From Paraspadella gotoi (taxonomy: Eukaryota > Chaetognatha), in NCBI GenBank assembly GCA_051294375.1, contig CM119265.1, positions 2,084,311 to 2,148,310 of the forward strand: 64,000 bases of DNA. The letters are read 5' to 3'. The notes under the pieces were generated by a model that saw only the letters and a list, made by a program, of their open reading frames with translations, had not been told where the DNA came from and searched no databases. Positions within the stretch are counted from its first letter, which is position 1. Each line of letters starts with the position of its first letter. A program made the position numbers and the translations under genes. Positions 1 through 8,707 of this stretch are shown here, piece after piece.

Positions 1-60
1 AAGATTGCTCCCCTCCCTCCACTGGAAGCAGTGCAGGGTGGTTACAATCTGGGGGGCATG

Positions 61-345
61 TAGTCGGGCATTGCCTAGGTTCACCCCGCCTATAAGCATG
101 ACTCTTTAAGTTGTGACCCGGTGGCTCATTGAGTAAAGCCATCAGCTCATGACCACTAGGTACCGGGTTCAATCCCAACTCGGTACCTACCCTGCGGGAA
201 GAAGTGAGGACGGCCGTAAGCCGCCTTGGGGCGTGGCAAACCCTCAACCTGGTTCCAGCCCAGGACCCGTTCCATGTCTGCTAGAGGGGGTTATAGAAGT
301 TACGGATAGTCATCTTCAGGCCCACTTAGCGCCTTATCCACAAGA
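61..345 (+). repeat. tRNA-derived SINE, family A, copy 1
   Basis: About 285 bp shared with 19109-19388. Near 113-190 there is a tRNA-like head: an A-box-like stretch around TGGCTCATTGAGTAAAG and a B-box-like GGTTCAATCCC, followed by a non-tRNA body. The two copies run in parallel from GTAGTCGGGCAT to AGCGCCTTATCCAC. The open frame across it is not a gene. SINE status is inferred from the internal pol III boxes plus dispersal. Confidence 0.75.
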
Positions 346-424
346 ACTAAAGTTACAAAGCGAGCAAAAACCAAGTTACAATTTTGTTTATATTTTACAA
401 AGACAAAGTGGTCATTTCTAAAAC

Positions 425-565
425 ACTGGGCCGAGCAGAATGTTCTGACACTTCCATGTGGAGTCGCCATGCCTCTCTGTGGACGTGGACAAGCCCCACA
501 CTTAATGTGGGGTCGTCATGCCTCTCTGTGAGCGTGGACAACCCCCACACTTAGTGTGCCCAGTG
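425..565. repeat. Roughly 60-bp tandem duplication
   Basis: The block CATGCCTCTCTGTG followed by a GTGGACAAGCCCC-type stretch and CCACACTTA-TGTG occurs twice in a row (about 468-515 and 519-562), with a partial third copy upstream. It lies just 3' of SINE A and may be its tail. No coding signal is seen. Confidence 0.6.
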
Positions 566-1553
566 GGTCTGGGAGATTTTTCCATCAGTTGCTTTGCTTT
601 CCGGAACTTTGGATCCGGCGGTTGGCTTGCTACCGGTGGCTTAACTGGCCCGTCATTTTTTTCGCAAGAACTGTTCCGACCAGAGCTAAAAACCGGGACC
701 ATTGGGTTCGGAGATGAAGCATTAGCCCAGAGCGCTATTACGGCTCTGATAATTACAATAATTACAATTATTTATTTTATATTATATTATATTTCGCCTC
801 AGTTATTTTCTGTCTTTTTCCCTCTTATTTTTTGACCCTACTTAAGTTGTCCTCATGCGTTCTGCAAATTATTTACTAGTCGGTCTTTTGTCATTCGTTT
901 GTCGATCTCTGAGTCGTAATTTGGCGAAACTCATGACTTTCAAAAGCAGCCATCGCCCCGTCCTGAACTTGAGTTTTACAGGATTTTTATTAACATTTTG
1001 ATATAAAATACAAGTTTCTAAATATTCATCTCTACTTTTCATTCATTCATTTACTAAATATTCAGCGGAAAAGATTCATGAAAACCTACGTCACACTTTT
1101 AAGGGACGGACGACACTGGAACGCTTGATATCACGAGCGTGATATATACCAAGTTATTTCAAAATTTTTGTATTTTTGTATTAGTGTATTCTATATATTG
1201 AAATAAGATTAGAATACAAAGTTTTAATTGTTTTCCTTCTTTTTTTGCATTTATATTATCAAATAAGTCAAGTCACTAAATTAACCGATTTATAAAGTCA
1301 ATTTTTTATTAACGGTTAAGGAAACTCTAAGTTTAATCGTTATTTTATCTTTTACAGCTTTCTAAAGCTTAGTTTATAGAGAGTTAGTTCTAGTTATTAT
1401 TTTTTTATTATTGGTTGCTTCGACTTTGCTCACCGTTGCCTTTTTTCCCCATTTTGACAAAACGCGTGATAATTTTGATTCGATGACCATTGAGTTAAAT
1501 TACTCATTTTCGGCTTTTAATAACCAGCGAAAGCAGAGAAATAAATTACCATC
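566..1553. other. Upstream intergenic region of PPP1R7
   Basis: AT-rich DNA with no supported gene. It must hold the promoter and 5' UTR of the PPP1R7 gene that starts at 1554, but I see no convincing TATA box or other defined element. Short frames here lack codon structure or splice signals. Confidence 0.5.
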
Positions 1554-3005
1554 ATGGAAAACGACCCCAAGGAAAAGATGGATCCAAAGACAGAGAACGC
1601 CTCTCAAATGGAACCGGAAACGGAGAACGTTTCCGAGATGGAACCGGCGATAGCGAAAGGCGCCGAGGTTCCCTCTGACGACGAGCCCATGGACGATGAT
1701 GCAGGCGACGACGAAATGGAAGATTTTGATCTCGATCTCGAATCCTCTGAAGTCGATCTCGTTCATTGTCGTCTTCGCTCCATCGGTTCCGTCGATTGGG
1801 ATCAGTTCGTCCGCTTGCGGAGTCTCTGCCTGAGGAACAACCTCATCACCAAGCTGGAGCTTCTCGAACCCGTCGCCCACTCCCTCGAGCATCTCGACGT
1901 CTACGACAATCAGATCGTCAAGATCGAAAACCTGGAGTCGCTCGAGAAGTTGGAGAGTCTGGAGGTTTCCTACAATCGGATTCGGACGATCGAGAATCTC
2001 GAGGGTCTCGTCAATCTCAAGAAACTCCTCCTCGTACACAACAAGATTTCCAGGATCCAAAGTTTGGACCCTTTGGTCAATTTGACTTATCTCGAATTGG
2101 GGGACAACAGGATAAGGGAAATTGAAAACTTGTCGACTTTGGTTAACTTGGAGCAACTGTTTCTCGGTAAAAATAAAATCGCCAAGTTACAGAACTTGTC
2201 TCCGCTTCAAAAATTGAGGGTCCTGTCCATTCAGAGCAACAGAATCGTCGTCTTAGAAGGTTTTAAATATTTCCGAAAATCGTCCCAATTTGAGTTAAAT
2301 TTTCAATTCAATATTTTATCAGGTTTAGAAGAATTATCTGCGTTGGAAGAACTTTACATCAGTCACAATGGAATCGCCCGCATCGAGGGTCTGGAAGGCA
2401 ACTTAAATTTAACCACTCTAGACATCGCTGGCAACAGGATCGAAAGGATAGAGAACGTCCAACACCTTGTCAATTTACAGGTAGAATCAAAGATCTATGA
2501 TAGTAAAACTTTCAAAATAAAGCTACAAAACTACGATGAAACATTTGAAGTGGAAAACTAAACTAATCTGTGTAAGAGGGGAATGTCTAAACTGCTACAA
2601 TATGTAAATGAGGTTGAAGAACTCACTCTTTTGAAATGAACCACAAGTTATTCTCCTACAAAACTAATGTTCCAAAACTTTTGACCAATGTTTTTTTTTT
2701 CCTTTTTTAGGAATTTTGGTGTAACAGCAACGGAATAAATCTTTGGTCGGACGTTGATCAACTCAATTCGTTGAAAGCATTGCAGTGCGTTTATCTGGAA
2801 CAAAACCCGATTGCCAAAGTAAATAAAAATATTGATGTAGAATCTCAAGACGTTTGATTTATCATAAAAGTTTTATCAAATGATTTTACTGTAGTATATA
2901 TTATATTCCAAATTGTGATTTTATCTTTTCAAGGACCCAATGTACCGGAGAAAAGTGAAACTTGCTATTCCTCACATTCAACAAATCGACGCGACATTGT
3001 CGTGA
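1554..3005 (+). CDS. PPP1R7: Protein phosphatase 1 regulatory subunit 7 (sds22), leucine-rich repeat protein
   Basis: Conserved nuclear regulator and chaperone of the PP1 catalytic subunit. Exons: 1554-2259, 2323-2480, 2711-2818, 2934-3005; all junctions are phase-compatible and give 347 aa (human about 360). An acidic N-terminus of about 65 residues is followed by a run of 22-residue SDS22-type LRRs (repeated LxxLxxLxLxxNxI, e.g. LEELYISHNGIARIEGL) and the family's C-terminal cap (EFWCNSNGI...VYLEQNPIAK / DPMYRRKVKLAIPHIQQIDA). Intron 1 is only 63 bp, a multiple of three and free of stops, so unspliced mRNA stays open through it; homology to other sds22 proteins shows it is removed (VVLE|GLEELSAL). 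Its donor GTTTTAAAT is weak. The ATG at 1554 is preceded by a favourable context (ATC). A polyadenylation signal lies at 3116-3121. Confidence 0.96.
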
Positions 3006-3115
3006 CAATAACGTGTAACAGTTTTCGTCGATATAAATGGCTGTACTTTTTTTTTAAATTGATATTTATTTATTGAAGAATAGTGCATGGTTATCCAATT
3101 TGATTTTAAATGTAC

Positions 3116-3121
3116 AATAAA
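3116..3121 (+). terminator. Polyadenylation signal of PPP1R7
   Basis: AATAAA about 110 bases after the PPP1R7 stop codon, in AT-rich 3' UTR. It is the first canonical hexamer downstream of the stop. Confidence 0.65.
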
Positions 3122-3129
3122 TATCATTA

Positions 3130-3822
3130 TTTTGGTGAAATTATGAAAGTGTAATTTTCAAGTTAAGTAATACCTTTTTTATATATATTGCGTTTTTAAA
3201 AACCCCTTTTTTGGCCTAAGTTTGGAACTTTTTAGATGATTGTTGTTTTTACAGTTTGAAATACATATGATTCTGTTAATTTTTCCTTAAAATGAAATTT
3301 TCTTTTTACCCAGTATATATTAGTCTCATTGTTAGGAGCTAGTGTTTTAGGTGGCGTTTGAATTTCATGTTAGAAAAAACGAGTGTCCCAAGATTTGTCG
3401 CCAGCTGGGTTACAAATAAAAATTGGTTTCACTTAGCGAATGAAAAAAAAGAAAGGGCTTGAATGGCCAGACAGAATACTATTATATTAGCCGAGGAAAA
3501 GATTGTTCTAACATCCGATATTGATTCTGAGAACTCTGCCATTTAAGTCCATTTATGCAACTATAAATTATAATTCTGTATTCATATTTCGGCGCTCACC
3601 CTGCTTCATGACGGCAGCGATACTATCCCCCTCAGCCAATCGTGTCCCTTTTCTCAGATTTCGACCAATGAGAGCCTTCCTTTTCTTTTCTCGTCTCGTC
3701 TCCGTTGGTTGTAACAAAAATCGCCTTGATTTCGTTTTAACAGCCTCATTCATCGTGGGAGAACGTTGCGAAGGAATCGTGCTTGGTTTAAAGAAGTTAA
3801 TTTCTTCTGCAGCTGATCAGTT
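3130..3822. other. Intergenic, PPP1R7 to tRNA-Pro
   Basis: AT-rich, no supported gene. Frames at 3521-3928 and 3568-3753 overlap in antisense and one runs through the tRNA gene, so they are not taken as coding. Confidence 0.5.
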
Positions 3823-3894
3823 GGCCTGTTGGTCTAGAGGCATGATTCTCGCTTCGGGTGCGAGAGGTCCCGGGTTCGACTCCCGGACAGGCCC
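3823..3894 (+). tRNA. tRNA-Pro (anticodon CGG)
   Basis: Full cloverleaf of 72 nt. The acceptor stem GGCCTGT pairs perfectly with ACAGGCC, with discriminator C at 3894. The D arm carries TGGTCTAGAGGCATGA (A box). The anticodon stem CTCGC/GCGAG encloses loop TTCGGGT, placing anticodon CGG at 3855-3857. The T arm CCGGG-TTCGACT-CCCGG contains B box GGTTCGACTCC. A T-run pol III terminator follows at 3899-3903. There is no intron and no encoded CCA, as usual for a eukaryotic nuclear tRNA gene. It appears intact. Confidence 0.98.
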
Positions 3895-4140
3895 CTTCTT
3901 TTTGGTCAAAATTTTGAAGGCAACCTAACTTGCTATCGAAATAATTCTATTTGAGTCAAATTTTGAATACATATTTATTTCACGTTTGACATATTGATAT
4001 CACATTTGCGTCCAGCTTTGTTTACTGTTTACACAACGACTTTTTGAAAGAATCTTGGTTTTTTTTTGAAAGAAATTTTAGTATAAACTTAAAGGATGTT
4101 TATAGTAATGTTTAGATATGATTTAATAATCTAAAAATAT

Positions 4141-6839
4141 TTACATACAAAGGCTTCTTTCGCTCGAGCAAACTCCTCGTTTTTCGTCGAAACTCATTCC
4201 CTTTGGACAAAAATAGGGACCCGAGACCTGAAAAAGGAAGCAGGGATTCGGAGGACAATCTGTTTCGATAACCCAAGGACATTTATTGAAAAACTGAAAT
4301 TCTAGTCTCTTAAGAGATGATCATAATGATTATTAGGTTATTTAAGTTAGGGGGAAGTTAGATTGAATACTTTTCCCCCTTAAGTTATCACCAAGGCCAA
4401 ATTCATAATTTCTTACCTTTCCTTCGACGCAATTGTAAAACATTGCGCAATTCTCGGGAAAAGGGAACGAACCGTCTTTTTGACATTTTAAACCTAAATA
4501 ATTGGTAATGAGATATAAAAAGATATTTAATTATATTAAACTATCTTTTTTTAAAAATACTTTCAGACAGAAAAAAAAAATACTCTTCTATTATCAATCA
4601 ACAAAAAAAACCTTTGCTCGAAACGGTGACGCTGTCCACGTCGCGTTTGTGATGGTGATGACCGTGATGATGATGACCGTGATGATGATGACCGTGATGG
4701 GATTCATGATGATGATGGTGAGCATGATGGGAATCGTGAGTCTGGTCGTGATGGTGATGATGTTTTTCCTCGTGACTGTGATGAGCTACGGATTCGCGTG
4801 AAGGGGAAAATGAATTAAAATCGAGTAATAAACTGATTTTTATTTAATGTTTTTTGTTTTTCCTTCATTAAATGAAACTTCCCCCCCCCCCAGTTTTTTC
4901 GTGATTTTTTCAGCCTTCCCAAGTTAGTAGTTCCTGTTTTGTTTTTTTTCTGTTTAGCAAAAAAACTACATACATATGTCAACAATTATTTTCCACGTGC
5001 TTACATTCGTGATGGTGATGATGATTGTGCTTGTGATGGTGGGCGTCCGTGTGATGATGGTGAATATCCTCTGCAAAATGAAATCAATGAGATTAACGCG
5101 ATTTGACTAATTTTGATGAGATCAATTTTTCACATTGTGTCCAGTACTTAAGTGTTTGTGATGGTGATGTTCGTAATGGTGATGATCCTTTTCATTGTGA
5201 TGATGCTCTATTGGAAAGGAATTAAGGAATATTTAATATTTTAATAATAACGGATTCTACTTGCTCGTATAATTAATATAATTATCTATTAACTGGTAGG
5301 GTGCTAAACTGTTATATTTATTTATAATTGAGATTTTGTTCTTTCTTAATAAGCTTATAAAATTGTTTCAACCAATATAGAAATTATCCATATCCAATTA
5401 TCCATCATAAAACAAGTTATCTTGCCTTATGACTTTGGATAGGCTACGGTAGATTATACAACTTTGTATATACATTGATATGTTGATTATACATTGTATA
5501 ATATACAAGGCCTCTATCTTTCCAACATGATACTACATAGTACATATACCATAGCAAAAACCAGTTATTTTACAATTCCTAAGGTTCTTTGCTTTCACAA
5601 CAATCCATGAAGTGTTTGTTCACACAATAATTCATTATATCCAATACATCATCCTAAATCAATTTCCCCATCTTGCTTTGTCTCAAATCAAATTCACCGC
5701 AACTCTCACCGATCTTGTGATAATGCTTCCGTTTGTGATGAAGGTGATGATGATGCGTGTGGTGATGTTCCGACCCGTGACTCCCGTGATGATGAGAGGA
5801 CGAGTGATGATGTGTGGACCCATGATCGTGATGGTGATGATGGTGAGATTCGTGGTGATGCCCGTGATGATGGTGAGAATCGTGGTGATGCCCGTGATGA
5901 TGATGATGATGACCGTGATGCGAGTGGTGATCGCGATGCGAATGGTGATGATGACCGTGAGAATGATGGTGATGAGAATCGTGGTGATGGTGATACAGAC
6001 CGAGTTTGTCCGTCGCGTTGGGGTCGGCCACTCGGTCGTCTGGTGAAAAAATCAAAGTCACACGTCAGGAAAGACTTCGGGAAACATGTTTAATAGTTTG
6101 TTTAATGTTTAATAGTTTGTTTAATGTTTAATAGTTTGTTTAATGTTTAATAGTTTGTTTAATGTAGGTTAGACATGAGTGACGCTAAAATTGAAATCGC
6201 CAGTGTTCTCCTTCAGTCTGGTCTCAATACAAAGTCGATTTTTCAAACCGTTTGTTCGTTTATTCTCCGGTGGCACGCACGGGCCAGAGTATTTTCCAAA
6301 CAGCTTCTTAGACTATTGACTACAGGACAGGACCAAATATCCGAGGCGCAGGCGGTCACTTCAGGCTAACCAACTTCTGAGCCTGTTTGTGAAATTGCCA
6401 GTAGGTCAACAGATGAATGAAAACGCATCATTTCAAACGCTTCTCCGATTAACTTACTTATTTCTGTTCTCCCATGTGCGACCCTTACCCTTTTGCTCTA
6501 CCCTCTTCCCATTCTCTTCCTCTTCTCTTTCCCTCTTCCTTTTATTCTGACCAAGTGCCCATTCTCCTCCACTTCCCTTTTTTCTCCTCCCTCTTCTTTT
6601 CCCCTTCTCCCCTCCTCCTCCCCTCATCCCATCCCCCTCCCCTCATCCCCTCCCCCTCTTTTCTCTCCACCGTCCACGATCTTCACGAATTCGAAGTCAT
6701 CCTTCGGATCGGCGGCGTCGGCTGCGGCGGCGTCCTTGATTTCGATCCGTGCCGCGGAAAACTCGGCGCCATCGGCTTGCGGCGCGAATCCGGCGCAGAG
6801 CAGCGCCTCCAGCGCCGCGAGGACGAAGACTAGGAGCAT
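4141..6839 (-). CDS. Secreted histidine-rich protein with C-terminal chitin-binding (Peritrophin-A/CBM14) domain
   Basis: Seven minus-strand exons, phase-matched at all six junctions: 6671-6839, 5710-6039, 5148-5207, 5005-5070, 4612-4785, 4417-4493, 4141-4227 (963 nt, 320 aa). Residues 1 to about 20 form a signal peptide (MLLVFVLAALEALLCAGFA), followed by an acidic stretch and KIVD|DDRVADPNATDKL. Exons 2-5 encode roughly 200 residues dominated by His in HHHHG, HHHHDS and HHHES clusters. Exons 6-7 encode a complete six-cysteine Peritrophin-A domain (spacing C-x11-C-x5-C-x10-C-x12-C-x6-C; PENCAMFYNC, YFCPKGMSFD), ending SLCM-stop. Known: CBM14 binds chitin, and His clusters bind Zn/Cu or allow pH-dependent assembly. 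Inference: a metal-binding matrix protein of a chitinous structure such as cuticle, jaw, fang or gut lining. Weakest splice sites are the exon 5 donor (GTTTTT) and the exon 5 acceptor (CCGTAG). The 6.7 kb ATG is the only start leaving an intact signal peptide. Confidence 0.87.
6096..6168. repeat. 19-bp tandem repeat (about 4 copies)
   Basis: Four near-perfect copies of GTTTAATAGTTTGTTTAAT inside intron 1 of the histidine-rich gene. No function is apparent. Confidence 0.9.
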
Positions 6840-8214
6840 CGCTGTCAAGGCTTTGGGGAGGCAGGGACTGGCCTGGAGGTCTGTCTAGCGGATTGAATGG
6901 TTGATACAATTTTGTTATTGGTTGTTGTTGACCGACTCTTGTATGTATTATTAAATCTAAATTTAAACCATTTCGTCATTACATATTAGAAATTACTTAA
7001 TAGGTATAAGGCAATATTTTATTCGTTTTTAATTTAATTTATTTTTCATTAATAATTTTAAAATTATCAGAATTTTTTTTTTTTATACCTACTTTGACTT
7101 TGTTTTTCGCTTCCGTTTATTGAAATGAGACGAAAAGCTTTTGAACTTCGCCTTTTTATACGGCCTCTCACTCTTTCTCTCTTGCATCCTCTGTCCCTCG
7201 TCTCTCTCTCTCTCTCTTTCTCTCTCTCACTCTCTCTCTCTCTCTCTCTGTATCAATTTCGCCAATAAAAAACATCGATTTCCTCCCATTTTTTTCTCGT
7301 TCAAAAACCGACGAATGTTTTTTGGCCGAAAAAGATTCGATGGACGGAATTTTGGGTGGGATCAGGCGAGAGAGAGAGAGAGAGAGCGAGCGAGCAAGCA
7401 GGTTTTTCGGGTCAGAATCCATTTTTTATTTCTTGGCTCGAGTTCCCATTTTCCTTACAATTGCCAAAGGTGTGGAAGTGTTGCGTGGAATGGCGTGGAT
7501 GAAAAAAGAAGACCCAAGTCTGTACATTCTCAAAAAGAGAAAAAAATAAAAATAAAAAGAATATTGTATTGTATAATAATAATAATTATCTAACGCAAAA
7601 TAACAACAAGAAATTTTCTATTATGTGACCAGCTCTAGCATAATTTTATAACTTGTAGTTAACCGACGATGATGAGGTGGCTAAGCTTAAGTTATCATGA
7701 AAATCATAACGATTTTATTTTGGGTTACAAAATACTGGAATAAATAACATTAATATTGAAATTAATCCATTGAAATCAATTAACTATATTACTATATTAC
7801 TATAATCAGACGTTAACTGTTGAAAGATGTTGTGACCATCTTTTAACAGAAAACTTCGTAATTTGTTATTCGACCATAATCGTTTCTCTGGAAAAGATCG
7901 GCTGTATGGAACCGTAGTTTTTACGGAATCCAAGGGCCGACGAATCGAACGAGCGACCCTCGAGGCATAGAAAATAATAAACATTTTATACAACTGTTTT
8001 AGTAATGTATAGCAAAACCTAAGCGTAAGCAAGGCTCCACATCACTGCTACATAATTTTTTTTCCAAGCTCGGAATGTTATGAGTTTTGGTTTGTAGAAC
8101 AAAAGTTTAATTTTCATGAAATACTTTTCGGCCTATCATTGGACATTACTTTTTAAAAAATTAAATTTTAAATGAGTGGGATCAAGTGTGATATATGTTA
8201 GGCGTTATGTTCCA
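6840..8214. other. Intergenic with (CT)n and (GA)n microsatellites
   Basis: No supported gene. (CT)n arrays lie at about 7199-7249 and a (GA)n array at about 7372-7386, so frames through them are low-complexity. The promoter of the histidine-rich gene should lie just right of 6840, but no element is recognisable. Confidence 0.6.
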
Positions 8215-8390
8215 TTCACAATCCTAACGACTTCCCTCTGCGTTGGCAAAGCGAGACCGTCCTAGGGTAACCGCGCCAGTGACTGGAGGCGTCACAGTGT
8301 CGGAAGCCCCCAAAGCCAACAGTGAGATGCCCCATCCCAATGGGCATCACAGGCAACCCGGCTGTTGCCATAGGGGATTAAAAGCAGAAT
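8215..8390 (+). repeat. SINE family B, copy 1 (degenerate)
   Basis: Matches the body of 13280-13495: CGCCAGTGAC, then a CCCAAAGCC-type block, a GAGATGCC block and GGGCATC. The tRNA-like head is poorly preserved here. A short A-run at 8461-8477 lies about 70 bases downstream. Confidence 0.55.
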
Positions 8391-8519
8391 CGGGAAAAGC
8401 TGTAAAAGACATATGAGAATGAGTGAAGAGATAAATTATAAAATCACTTGTTTTAACGCAAAAAAAAAAAAAAAAAAGAAAAAAGAAGAGAAAACAATTG
8501 GACTGATTGAAGACATAAT

Positions 8520-8649
8520 TCATCCAAGATCGAATACGAGTATGTGATCCGGATGCTTCGTCATCCTCTCATCCACCACACCGCCCACGCAAAAGAGTTT
8601 ATGGGGACGACCCTCTTTCGTGGCAACGACGGTGCAGTGGCATGACAGC

Positions 8650-8707
<58 letters not shown>

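Noticed and set aside
1500-2156. 218-aa minus-strand frame
   Set aside because: Exact antisense of PPP1R7 exon 1; GC-rich coding DNA keeps the opposite strand open.
5612-6093. Plus-strand Met/Val-rich and Asp/Gly-rich frames (144 and 93 aa)
   Set aside because: They are antisense shadows of the His-codon-rich exon 2 of the minus-strand chitin-binding gene, which has correct splice sites and phases.
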